Shown here: positions 42,183 through 49,011 of the stretch, one piece after another
Numbering within the stretch: position 1 is the stretch's first letter
Layout of the letters: every line of letters begins with the position of its first letter
From: Opitutaceae bacterium
GTDB taxonomy: Bacteria > Verrucomicrobiota > Verrucomicrobiia > Opitutales > Opitutaceae
Reading direction: 5' to 3'
DNA: 49,011 bases
Assembly (NCBI GenBank): GCA_030648295.1
Contig: JAUSID010000228.1
Coordinates: 1 to 49,011, forward strand
Made by a program: the position numbers and the translations under genes
The notes under the pieces: generated by a model
Databases searched by the model: none
What the model was told of the DNA's origin: nothing
Seen by the model: only the letters and a program-made list of their open reading frames with translations

Positions 42183-43289
42183 TTATTTCGCGCCGAAAAT
42201 CAGCCGCTTGATCGTGGGTGCCAGCCGTTCCGCCATCAGCTCGTTGCCCTCGTCATTCGGGTGCAGCGGATCGCGAAACAGCGCCTTGTCGGCCGGGCCG
42301 AACAAATCGAGCCCTTCGGCCACGAAGGTAAGCTCGTCGCCGCCACGCTGTCGCTCCAGCGCCGCGTCACGCATCAGGTCGCGCAGCTTTTCCGATCTCT
42401 CCCGGTATTCCGGTTCGCCGATTTCCTTCATCGAGAAGATCGGCGTGACGCACACGATCGGAACCGTCGGGCGGGCCGCGCGGATCGTGGCCAGCATCCG
42501 GGCAAAAGGCTCCTTCGGCTGGTTGCCGTAGGATTTGCCGAGGTCGAAGATGTAACAACACGCGTCCGGCTGGCTCACCAGTTCCACCACCGCGGGTTCG
42601 GCCTTGCCCGCGCCTCCAAATCCGAGGTTCACGAAATCGACGTTGAGCCGCCGCGCGAGTACGGCGGGATAGGTGCGCGAAGCGTGATCGGCGCCAGTGC
42701 CCTGCAGCACGGACGAGCCATAGCAGACGATGGAAGTCTTCAGTGCGAACGGGGGCGGCGGTTGAACCGCGGCACCGGCGTCGACTCCGACCGCGAGCAG
42801 GCGAACCTCGGTCGTGTTGGGCAGGTAAATCGTGACGTTCTTTGCGCCGGGCTTGTGGTCGTCGAAAAGGAGCAATTCCGCCGGGCCGGGGCCCATGGCA
42901 CTGGCGGAGCCGGCGAGGCGATCGTCGATGTAAGCATCGAAGTGAGCCCGCTTCTTCTGGGTCGAAACAATCTGCACGCGCAGGGCGAGGCGTGACGTCG
43001 GACAGGAAAATCGAATCCGGCCGCCATCGGGCGCCACGGCGCGATTCCAGGCACCGTTGGGAATCCGGGCCCGCGCGGTTTTGGGCAGCCGCCACAGTTC
43101 GGGCGCGTTCTCCGCGAACCATGGCAGACCGCGAAGCTCCAGTTGCGGGTCAGGAAACGGCAGCCACTGCATCCCGCCCCGGGCGGAAACGGCGGGCGGG
43201 GCCTCCGCCGCGGCGCGGCGGTCGGCGGCAAAGGCGGATCCCGCCAGCGCGACGAGCAGCAAGAGGAAGAATGACGCGGAGCGATTCAC
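42183..43289 (-). CDS. SGNH/GDSL-family esterase with N-terminal jelly-roll-like domain
   Basis: 368 residues with a signal peptide (FFLLLLVALAGSAFAADRR). Residues 40-175 form a beta-rich front domain (PFPDPQLELRGLPWF, AYIDDRLAGSASAMGPGPAE). The SGNH hydrolase follows: block I G191-S192-S193 (YGSSVLQGTGAD), Gly in LGFGGAGKAEP, a DLGKSYGNQ block in place of GxND, and the Asp-His pair D340/H343 (RDPLHPNDEG). This is the two-domain layout of the GDSL_3 group (acyl- or sugar-esterases). The substrate is not known. It precedes the PagL-like gene, so both could act on the cell envelope or on exported glycans. Confidence 0.88.
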   Translation of the reverse strand: MNRSASFFLLLLVALAGSAFAADRRAAAEAPPAVSARGGMQWLPFPDPQLELRGLPWFAENAPELWRLPKTARARIPNGAWNRAVAPDGGRIRFSCPTSRLALRVQIVSTQKKRAHFDAYIDDRLAGSASAMGPGPAELLLFDDHKPGAKNVTIYLPNTTEVRLLAVGVDAGAAVQPPPPFALKTSIVCYGSSVLQGTGADHASRTYPAVLARRLNVDFVNLGFGGAGKAEPAVVELVSQPDACCYIFDLGKSYGNQPKEPFARMLATIRAARPTVPIVCVTPIFSMKEIGEPEYRERSEKLRDLMRDAALERQRGGDELTFVAEGLDLFGPADKALFRDPLHPNDEGNELMAERLAPTIKRLIFGAK

Positions 43290-43340
43290 GACGGGGTTAA
43301 CGGGGCGATTTCCCAGTGCGGCGGAGCCTCCGACCAGTAA

Positions 43341-43453
43341 TCAGAAAAATGGGGGCAGAAAAATGAAAGCTCTCCGAGCCGTAGGCTCTACGGAGCCGGA
43401 GGCCGGTTTCGAGTGCTCCTCTGACTATTTTTCTGACTCCATTTTTCTGACTG
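43341..43453. repeat. inverted ATTTTTCTGAC word cluster
   Basis: TCAGAAAAATGGGGGCAGAA plus AAAT at 43341-43364 faces ATTTTTCTGACTCCATTTTT plus CTGAC at 43427-43451. The same word pair lies at 48669-48696. Between the arms is a GAGCCGTAGGCTC-type inversion. Confidence 0.88.
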
Positions 43454-43475
43454 TGTCTGTTCGGACCGAGCCTTT

Positions 43476-43556
43476 GCACCGCAGAGACGGGAAAGACGCA
43501 GAGAAGGTGTTGGAAGCGAGATGCTCCTCTCTGCGCTCTTCCCGTCTCTGCGGTGC
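43476..43556. repeat. 81-base hairpin of GCAGAGACG words
   Basis: GCACCGCAGAGACGGGAA... pairs with ...TTCCCGTCTCTGCGGTGC at the outer ends (18 of 18), then continues with one base offset through GACGCAGAGA / TCTCTGCGC. A 20-base loop remains. Confidence 0.9.
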
Positions 43557-43562
43557 TCAAAA

Positions 43563-43597
43563 ACCCTGGTCGCCTGCGGCGCCGCCGAAGGCGGGCA
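43563..43597. repeat. CTGGTCGCC...GGCGCCGCC repeat, copy 1
   Basis: Complementary over about 28 bases to 48891-48918, with two or three changes. Core CGGCGCCGCC is itself palindromic. Confidence 0.7.
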
Positions 43598-43784
43598 AGC
43601 TTGACCTGTTCACAACGAGTTTCGGTTTTCAAGGAATCTAGCGGAGGTGAGCTGACAGCGAAAGCTTTGCACGGCGCAGCCGCAATCCAAAGTACCACGC
43701 GTGTCGATATCATGCGCAGCGGAGAAGGGAGCAAGGAGCAGAGGCTTTGCGACCAGCCGGGTCCGGGGTGAGCCTCTTTGTCCT

Positions 43785-43999
43785 GGGCGCATCTCACTTT
43801 CCTGCGGGGGCGGCGCTCTCCTCGCGCCATGGATGGGCGGCTGGAAAGCCGCCCTTCCGTCGGAGCGGCGGCTTTCCCGTTCGGCAGGCTCACGGCCAAA
43901 TGTTTCATCGACCGGGAGGCCTCGAGCTTGTCGAGGGGCAGCCGCCGAGGTTCGGCCACGATGCCAGGTGGTGATCTTGCAAGAAAGTGAGATGCCCGC
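43785..43999. mobile_element. 215-base MITE-like element with inverted ends
   Basis: GGGCGCATCTCACTTTCCTGC at 43785-43805 is inverted as GCAAGAAAGTGAGATGC(CCGC) at 43979-43999 with about two changes. The inside is non-coding and holds GGCGGCTGGAAAGCCGCC- and GAGCTTGTCGAGG-type inversions. No transposase or target duplication was found, so the mobile label is tentative. Confidence 0.45.
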
Positions 44000-44173
44000 C
44001 AGCAGAGCGCCCGTGCCACGCGGATTATGCAGGCGTGCTCAAAACCTGATTTCCGCCTCTAAAAACCTCTTGTGCCGAATACACGATTGACGTGGCCGCG
44101 GGGCATTCGCGTAATCGATTTCGTCTTCCGGCATTAGCCCCAGCGATGTCGGTTTCCGCTTCACTTTTCCGAG

Positions 44174-46258
44174 TTGCCAGTCGCGTCTCGCCTCCTGTGG
44201 TTTTCCAAGGGTTGGCCGGTCGTTGCTCGCTGCCCGCCCAGCTCCAACGCCCCTTTGCTTCCGTTTTCCCCGCAACCGCCCCGCCTGATTCGATGGGTGG
44301 TGTCCCTCGGGCTCCTGTTTTTGGGCGCGATGACGCTCGGCCGGCTTGGCTTGTATGCAGGATTTGGCGACGTCCGCGCTTCGCTGGTGCGCCCCGGGCC
44401 GGCCTTTTGGCTCGGCCTGCGGTTCGACGCGCGCATCGTGGCGGCCGCCCTGCTTCCGCTCCTCGCGTTCGGCGCCATTCCGTTCTTCGATCCCTTCCGC
44501 GGCAACTTCGGCCGGCGGTTCTGGCTCACGCTCCTCGGCGGATTCACGGGCATGCTCCTCGTGGTCTATGCCTGCGACTTTCTGCATTTCCGCTACCTCC
44601 GGCAGCGGCTGAACGCGTCAGCCCTCGGTTTCCTGGCCGACGCGGCAATCTCGTTCCGCATGGTCTGGGAAAGTTATCCGATCGTGCGGATTGCCGCGGC
44701 GATCGTCGCGAGCGTCGTGGCGATGGTGTGGTTGATCCGGCGGCTGCACCGCCAGGCCGCTGCGGCCACACCAGCGCCGCGCCAGGCGGTGCGGGCGGCG
44801 TGGTTTGCCGTCGTTGGATTCGGGTCCGTTGTCGCCATCCACGGCCGGCTCGGGCAGTATCCGCTGCGGTGGAGCGATGCGTTCGGGCTGCGCGACCAGG
44901 CCAGCGCACAGCTGGCGCTGAATCCGGTGGAATCGTTCACCAGTTCGCTCCGCTTCCGTACCGCCGGCTTCGAAGTGGAAAAGGTCCGCGAACACTACGC
45001 GCGCGTGGCGGCGTATCTCGGGGTGGCGCGACCCGATTCCTCGCGGCTCACGTTCGAGCGCACGATTCCGGCGCGGCCAGCCGCGGTCGCGGCGCGCCCG
45101 CCCAACTTCGTGCTCGTGCTCTGCGAATCCTTCAGCGGCTACAAGAGCTCGATGTGGGGCAATCCGCTCGATCCGACACCGTTCTTCGCGGGGCTGGCGC
45201 GGGAGGGCGTGTTCTTTGACAACTGCTACACGCCGCATTTCGGGACCGCGCGTGGAGTATGGGCGCTGCTCACCGGGATTCCCGATGTGTCGCCGGTTGA
45301 AACCGCGAGCCGCAATCCGGCGATGGTCGACCAGCATACGATCATGAACGATTTCGCCGGGTACGAGAAACTATACTTCCTCGGTGGCAGCTCGAGCTGG
45401 GCCAACATCCGCGGGCTGCTGACGAACAACATCGCGGGGCTCAAACTCTACGAGGAGGACAGCTATGACGCGCCCCGGATCGATGTGTGGGGCATCAGCG
45501 ACAAGAACCTTTTTCTCGAGGCGGACAAGGTCCTGCGGCAGCAGACGAAACCCTTTTTCGCGATTATCCAGACGGCGGACAATCACCGGCCGTATACGAT
45601 TCCGACCGAAGATCGGGCGGAATTCCGGCTGGCCGACGTCGCGGATGGGGAGCTGCGCCGCCATGGGTTCGAGTCGCTGGCGGAGTTGAACGCTTTCCGG
45701 TACACCGACTTCGCGTTCCGCAAATTCATCGAGGCGGCGCGGCCGTCGGCATATTTCGGGGATACGATCTTCGTGTTCATCGGTGATCACGGCATCGGGG
45801 GCGACGCGGGCACGATGTTCCCGCCGGCCTGGACCGCGAACCACCTCACGCGCTACCACGTGCCGTTGCTGTTTTACGGACCGAAGTTCCTCGCCTCGCA
45901 GCGGATTCATGCCGTCGCCTCGATGGTGGACGTGCTGCCGACGGCGGCCGGGATCGCGAACATCGCCTATCGGAACACAACGTTCGGGCGCGATCTGCTG
46001 GAGCAACAACGATGCGGTGGCGGCGCGGACAACGTCGCCTTCATCATCGATCACAACGATCGGACAATCGGCGTGGTGAAGCAGCCGTATTATGGCGTCC
46101 AGCCGCCGGCGGGCGGACGCGTCGACCTGGTCTGGTCGGATTTCGCCTCGGCTGCTCCACGGATGGGCGCGACGGCGACGAGCGCGTCGGAGTATCAGGC
46201 GACCGCGAACGCGTTCCATGAAACGGCGCGATATCTCCTCTTCAACAACAAGAAATGA
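44174..46258 (+). CDS. LTA-synthase-like membrane sulfatase-fold enzyme
   Basis: 694 residues from a TTG at 44174, with four to five N-terminal membrane helices (WVVSLGLLFLGAMTLGRLGL, LLPLLAFGAIPFFD, FWLTLLGGFTGMLLVVYACD, IVRIAAAIVASVVAMVWLIR). A large extracytoplasmic catalytic domain of the phosphoglycerol/phosphoethanolamine transferase type follows: NFVLVLCESFSGYKSSM, T358 in HFGTARGVWALLTG as nucleophile, DNHRPYTIPTED, FVFIGDHGIGGD, HVPLLFYGPK. In lipoteichoic-acid synthases this domain moves phosphoglycerol; in a Gram-negative it probably modifies glycans or lipids. The start is unsure: GTG codons near residue 40 are alternatives. It overlaps the next gene by 4 bases (ATGA). Confidence 0.88.
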   Translation: MPVASRLLWFSKGWPVVARCPPSSNAPLLPFSPQPPRLIRWVVSLGLLFLGAMTLGRLGLYAGFGDVRASLVRPGPAFWLGLRFDARIVAAALLPLLAFGAIPFFDPFRGNFGRRFWLTLLGGFTGMLLVVYACDFLHFRYLRQRLNASALGFLADAAISFRMVWESYPIVRIAAAIVASVVAMVWLIRRLHRQAAAATPAPRQAVRAAWFAVVGFGSVVAIHGRLGQYPLRWSDAFGLRDQASAQLALNPVESFTSSLRFRTAGFEVEKVREHYARVAAYLGVARPDSSRLTFERTIPARPAAVAARPPNFVLVLCESFSGYKSSMWGNPLDPTPFFAGLAREGVFFDNCYTPHFGTARGVWALLTGIPDVSPVETASRNPAMVDQHTIMNDFAGYEKLYFLGGSSSWANIRGLLTNNIAGLKLYEEDSYDAPRIDVWGISDKNLFLEADKVLRQQTKPFFAIIQTADNHRPYTIPTEDRAEFRLADVADGELRRHGFESLAELNAFRYTDFAFRKFIEAARPSAYFGDTIFVFIGDHGIGGDAGTMFPPAWTANHLTRYHVPLLFYGPKFLASQRIHAVASMVDVLPTAAGIANIAYRNTTFGRDLLEQQRCGGGADNVAFIIDHNDRTIGVVKQPYYGVQPPAGGRVDLVWSDFASAAPRMGATATSASEYQATANAFHETARYLLFNNKK

Positions 46259-47490
46259 TGCCGCGCGTCTCCTCCGGCGAAACCTCCTCCCCTTCGGCCC
46301 ATCGTCTGTCGCCGCTGAGCCGGGTCGTGCTCATTGGCTGCGCGCTGCTGACCGTGCTCGTGGCCGCGCGTTTCGCGCCGGAGGGCGATGGGTCCGCGCC
46401 CGCGGACATCGCGCACTTTCCCACGCCGGCGGGGGTTCCCGACCCGACGGATTTGGTCCCGGTGTTTTCGCAATCGTGGATCACGCCGCCGGGCCACACC
46501 GCCTCGGCCCACAGCAGCGCGATTTGCGCGCTGCCGAGCGGCGACCTGCTGGCCGTGTGGTATGGCGGCTCGCGCGAAGGCGGGGCCGATGTCGCCCTGT
46601 TCACCGCCCGGCTGACCGGCGCGGCGGGCAAGTGGACGCCGCCGGTCACGGCGATCGATCGGGCCATGGCGCAGACCGAGCTCGACCGTGCAATCAAGAA
46701 GGTCGGCAACGCCGTGATTTTCCCCGACCGGACCGGATGCCTGTGGATGGTCTACGTGAGCGTCTCGCTGGGCGGCTGGTCCGGCAGTGCGCTGAACGTG
46801 AAGACCTCGCGCGACGAAGGCCACACCTGGGGCGCGAGCCAGCGGCTGACGCTGAACCCGTTTTTCAACCTGAGCTCGCTCGTGCGCAACAAACCGATTT
46901 ACGCCAGCGACGGCCGCATCGGGCTGCCGGTCTATCACGAGATGGCGTTGAAATTTCCGCAGATGCTCTGGCTCACGCCGGGGCCGGACGGTACCGTCCA
47001 GGATTACAGGATACGAAATCTGTCGTCGGAAAGCGGGCTGATCCAGCCGGCGCTCGTGCCGCTGGATCACGACCGTGTGCTGATGATGCTGCGCGACCGC
47101 GGGGGGGACCGCAGCCTGCACACGGCCTATTCGGACGACAATGGCTGGACGTGGTCCGAGGCCGCCCCGAGCGGGCTGCCGAACCCGGATGCCGCCATCG
47201 ACGCGTTGCGGCTGCGCGACGGGCGGATTCTGCTCGTCTACAATCACGCCGAGCGCGGGCGCGAGAATCTCCGGCTGGCAATCTCGGCCGATCAGGGCCG
47301 GACCTGGCGGGCGGGAGCGGTGCTCGAGGAAGCCGCCCACCATGAGTTTTCGTACCCCAACCTCGCGGAGGATCGCCGCGGTCGTATCCATCTTACCTAC
47401 ACATGGCAGCGCGAGCGGATCAAGCACGTGGTCTTCAACCGCGCGTGGCTTGACCGCCGGTTGCTGGTCCACAATCCGCTCCGCCCATGA
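46255..47490 (+). CDS. sialidase-fold (BNR-repeat) protein
   Basis: 411 residues, membrane-anchored by one N-terminal helix (SRVVLIGCALLTVLVAARFA). The rest is a six-bladed propeller with Asp-box motifs: SRDEGHTWGASQR, SDDNGWTWSEAAP, SADQGRTWRAG. Other marks are SAHSSAICALPSGDLLAVWY, GNAVIFPDRTGCLWMVYVSV, MLRDRGGDRSLHTAYSDDN, and HHEFSYPNLAEDRRGRIHLT. These fit the exo-sialidase/BNR_2 family, but whether sialic acid is the substrate is not shown. It starts in the ATGA overlap with the LTA-synthase-like gene and ends in another ATGA overlap with the membrane protein, so the three are one operon. Confidence 0.88.
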   Translation: MMPRVSSGETSSPSAHRLSPLSRVVLIGCALLTVLVAARFAPEGDGSAPADIAHFPTPAGVPDPTDLVPVFSQSWITPPGHTASAHSSAICALPSGDLLAVWYGGSREGGADVALFTARLTGAAGKWTPPVTAIDRAMAQTELDRAIKKVGNAVIFPDRTGCLWMVYVSVSLGGWSGSALNVKTSRDEGHTWGASQRLTLNPFFNLSSLVRNKPIYASDGRIGLPVYHEMALKFPQMLWLTPGPDGTVQDYRIRNLSSESGLIQPALVPLDHDRVLMMLRDRGGDRSLHTAYSDDNGWTWSEAAPSGLPNPDAAIDALRLRDGRILLVYNHAERGRENLRLAISADQGRTWRAGAVLEEAAHHEFSYPNLAEDRRGRIHLTYTWQRERIKHVVFNRAWLDRRLLVHNPLRP

Positions 47491-48224
47491 ACCGTTCGCT
47501 CGTGCCCGTGTTGTGCGCGCTCATCGCCTTTGCCGCGGTGTGGCTGGGGCTGCTGTGGTGCGCGCGGTTCAAGCCGAGCCGGCGGCGGCGCACGGGCAAG
47601 ATGCTCGTTGGCATCGCGGCGGTGCTCCTCCTGTTCGTGCCGGCGGGCGGCCTGCCGCTCTGGAACCGGGCGTTCAGCTTTTATCCCAATCCCAGCCTGC
47701 CCATGCTCGGCATCGTGTGCGCCGCGCTCTGGCAGCGGCTCCTCGGCATCGCCGTGTTCAAACCGGCGGACTGGCGCGCCACGTGGATATTCGGCGCGCT
47801 GGCCGGAACCGTCTTGTATCTGCACCCGATAGTCCTCGGCGCGGTTGATCTGTATTATTGGGGATGGGAACGCGACACCGCCACCTGGGCGCTCGCCGGC
47901 GCGGCGGCCGTGTTCCTCGCCGGCGGCAACCGGCTCGGCGTCCTCTTGCTCGCGGCCCTGATCGGCTACGCGGTCAACGCGCTCGAATCGCGGAACGGCT
48001 GGGATTACGTCATGGATCCCATCTACTGGGTGATCAGCGTGGGAGTGCTGGTTCAGTGGTCGTTGGCGTCGGTTTTCCGTTGGTCGCGCGCGTCAATCAT
48101 CGCTCCAACTCGGAGGCGAGCCGCGTCAGCCATCGTTCCATCTCGTCAACCGTGGGAACCGAAAGTTCGCGCCGGGTTGGGGCCGGCCGCGGATATCCTC
48201 CAACCTGGTCCTGACTGTCGATGA
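47487..48224 (+). CDS. multi-pass membrane protein of the sialidase operon
   Basis: 245 residues with about seven hydrophobic stretches (LVPVLCALIAFAAVWLGLLW, MLVGIAAVLLLFVPAGGLPL, WIFGALAGTVLYLHPIVLGA, TWALAGAAAVFLAGGNRLGV, WVISVGVLVQWSLASVFRW). The first 195 residues are the real membrane part. The tail from about 205 (SIIAPTRRRAASAIVPSRQP) runs antisense through the neighbouring remnant gene and may be a read-through of unnatural length. It starts in the 4-base overlap with the sialidase-like gene. The role is probably to help the two enzymes, for example by presenting a lipid-linked substrate; this is inference. Confidence 0.78.
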   Translation: MNRSLVPVLCALIAFAAVWLGLLWCARFKPSRRRRTGKMLVGIAAVLLLFVPAGGLPLWNRAFSFYPNPSLPMLGIVCAALWQRLLGIAVFKPADWRATWIFGALAGTVLYLHPIVLGAVDLYYWGWERDTATWALAGAAAVFLAGGNRLGVLLLAALIGYAVNALESRNGWDYVMDPIYWVISVGVLVQWSLASVFRWSRASIIAPTRRRAASAIVPSRQPWEPKVRAGLGPAADILQPGPDCR

Positions 48225-48516
48225 TGTGTCCGTTTCGGGCGGACAATTCCGCGATGATTCGCCGATCGGTTTCGTCGCGATCACGCGGTCGCGCGCCGGC
48301 ATGCTGCGCCACGTGGGCCTCGACGGCACTTGCGGGCAAAGCGATCAACTTATCCGGCCACGACGGCTTGGCCGCGAGACGAATGAAGTTTCCGACCGTC
48401 AGCGGCGCAGTGTGTCCATCGGCCCGGAAGGCGAGATTGTCCTCGATATACGCCTCGGCCGATAGCAGCGCCGCGGCAGCGAGCGTCATACATGCGAGAC
48501 GAGGCAGATGAGTCAT
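48097..48516 (-). pseudogene. secreted remnant: leader joined to the C-terminal tail of a pectate-lyase-like protein
   Basis: 139 residues. A signal peptide (THLPRLACMTLAAAALLSAE) leads straight into a short segment (FRADGHTAPLTVGNFIRLAA) and the tail ASAVEAHVAQHAGARPRDRDE, then RRIIAELSARNGHIIDSQDQ and VGGYP. The order 'hAGA.PRDRDE.DRRI...G.IIDS...VGG.P' is the C-terminal signature of PL1-type pectate lyases, which are 400-500 residues. The whole beta-helix is missing. I infer an internal deletion that kept the frame; a tiny gene with borrowed tail is the alternative. It overlaps the membrane-protein gene's 3' end on the other strand by 128 bases. Confidence 0.65.
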
Positions 48517-48668
48517 TCCGAACGGAGATTGTCGCGATCGTGGAGTGACGGGAAGCCTGCGCGCAATCCCAGCCGGGCGCCATTGGTTCTGGAGTGCAAC
48601 GGGCGGGACGCCCGAGAGCACGAACCCAATGGAGGCGGTCCAGTTGAAGCGTTCAAAAAGCTATCTTT

Positions 48669-48696
48669 TCATTTTTCTGACCCTATTTTTCTGATT
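48669..48696. repeat. ATTTTTCTGAC words, copy 2
   Basis: TCATTTTTCTGACCCTATTT plus TTCTGATT, same words as 43341-43453, here on one side only and immediately before the broken nuclease-like gene. Confidence 0.85.
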
Positions 48697-48826
48697 CCAA
48701 CGATGCCGATTATATCTCCGCTTGCTTTGAACCCGGTCGGTCAGGAGGAATTTGCGGAACTGGATTATCGGGTGATGCGGGTTGCCTTCGATTGTCAGAA
48801 TCAGTTGGGCCGGCTTTGCGACGAGG

Positions 48827-48863
48827 CATGCTCGCGGCTCGCGTGCATTTTCAGGGATAGTGA
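48827..48863. repeat. 37-base dispersed repeat, copy 2
   Basis: Identical to 41222-41258 except one C for T. Here it abuts and ends the GxxExxY-like coding sequence. Confidence 0.93.
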
Positions 48864-48890
48864 ACAAAGCTCCGACACAGAGTTTACCCG

Positions 48891-48918
48891 CCTATGGCGG
48901 CGCCGAAGGCGACCAGGG
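48891..48918. repeat. GGCGCCGAAGGCGACCAGGG repeat, copy 2
   Basis: Reverse complement of 43563-43597 with two or three changes. It is followed by CACAGAGG and, at the window end, GCCTCTGTG words of the same family as 3268-3404. Confidence 0.7.
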
Positions 48919-49011
48919 TTCACAGAGGAAAACCCTTCGATCCAATTTGGAATGCCTGCCCATTCGCATCAGGCGCGTCCAAACACCTTGTGGCCTCCTG
49001 CTGCCTCTGTG

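Larger units (their letters stand above)
43290..44173. other. 884-base repeat-rich gap, no gene
   Basis: It contains the ATTTTTCTGAC cluster, an 81-base hairpin, a CTGGTCGCC repeat, about 180 bases of unplaced DNA, the 215-base element with inverted ends, and about 170 bases of pyrimidine-rich leader before the operon at 44174. Open frames of up to 240 codons here change frame over repeats and show no family. Confidence 0.8.
48703..49011 (+). pseudogene. 5' fragment of a GxxExxY (PD-(D/E)XK_3) gene, interrupted by a repeat
   Basis: The frame opens MPIISPLALNPVGQEEFAEL, then DYRVMRVAFDCQNQLGRLCD followed by EA, which is the beginning of the small GxxExxY nuclease-like family (subtype 'DY.VM..AF..QN.LGRLCDE'). 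At 48827, inside the DEA codons, it meets the 37-base repeat and continues in frame as CSRLACIFRDSE, then as translation of GACACAGAG and GGCGCCGAAGG repeats to the window edge without a stop. The catalytic D and ExK residues, which lie further on in this family, are absent. The protein cannot be functional as seen. The remainder could lie right of the window only if the repeat is an insertion. Confidence 0.7.

Noticed and set aside
43297-44019. 240-codon reverse-strand frame
   Set aside because: It runs across at least three unrelated repeat units, and the protein has no family resemblance.
1-49011. tRNA or rRNA genes
   Set aside because: No stretch with a TTCGA(A/N)TC T-arm plus cloverleaf spacing, and no rRNA-like conserved words, was noticed by eye.

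Overview
The window is about 49 kb of GC-rich bacterial DNA that reads as Verrucomicrobia, most likely the Opitutaceae. The evidence is the TonB-dependent receptors carrying the short 'ELSPF(E/N)V' start that is common in that family, several sulfatases, a GH172/DUF2961 protein, a LarA-like protein with a Tat leader, and gaps packed with short 'wordy' repeats. This placement comes from family recognition and not from a marker gene. No rRNA, tRNA, CRISPR array, phage or transposase gene was seen.

Layout. 1-2776 (-) is sucA, the E1 subunit of 2-oxoglutarate dehydrogenase, running off the left edge. 2997-5267 holds a small conserved protein, a SUI1/eIF1-like protein with an in-frame repeat, and an ECF sigma factor. 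5650-10776 holds a TonB-dependent receptor and a large membrane TPR protein of TMTC type. 11504-16153 is a class Ic-like ribonucleotide reductase operon, nrdB then nrdA, whose R2 has leucine at the radical position. 16204-19340 looks like an accessory island: a zeta-toxin-like kinase with a small overlapping partner, then a nuclease-helicase of the DUF2075 type. 19961-21042 is a wrecked TonB receptor. 21349-30178 holds two stand-alone receiver proteins, a secreted protein of unknown function, a LarA-like protein, a sulfatase and a GH172-like protein. 30297-37081 holds an MFS transporter whose start codon lies inside a purine-rich repeat array, a small secreted protein, a PhoD-like phosphatase and a large TonB receptor. 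37059-43289 holds two small genes, a UPF0158-nucleotidyltransferase fusion, a sulfatase with a helical-repeat tail, a PagL-like lipid A deacylase and a two-domain SGNH esterase. 44174-48224 is a tightly overlapping three-gene operon: an LTA-synthase-like membrane sulfatase-fold enzyme, a sialidase-fold protein and a membrane protein. The right end carries a pectate-lyase remnant and a broken GxxExxY gene inside repeats.

How it fits together. Core metabolism (sucA, nrdBA) sits beside a scavenging, saprophyte-like repertoire: outer-membrane receptors, sulfatases, a phosphatase, a glycoside hydrolase, esterases and a sialidase fold. Two things stand out. First, the R2 protein lacks the radical tyrosine but keeps the metal ligands of the Chlamydia-type Mn/Fe enzyme. 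Second, the spaces between genes, and sometimes the genes themselves, are filled by several families of 7-10 nt tandem repeats, long perfect palindromes and dispersed repeats. These repeats sit in the coding frame of at least two genes, supply a likely start codon to a third and end a nuclease gene. Two or three genes look like internal-deletion products in which a beginning is joined to an end.
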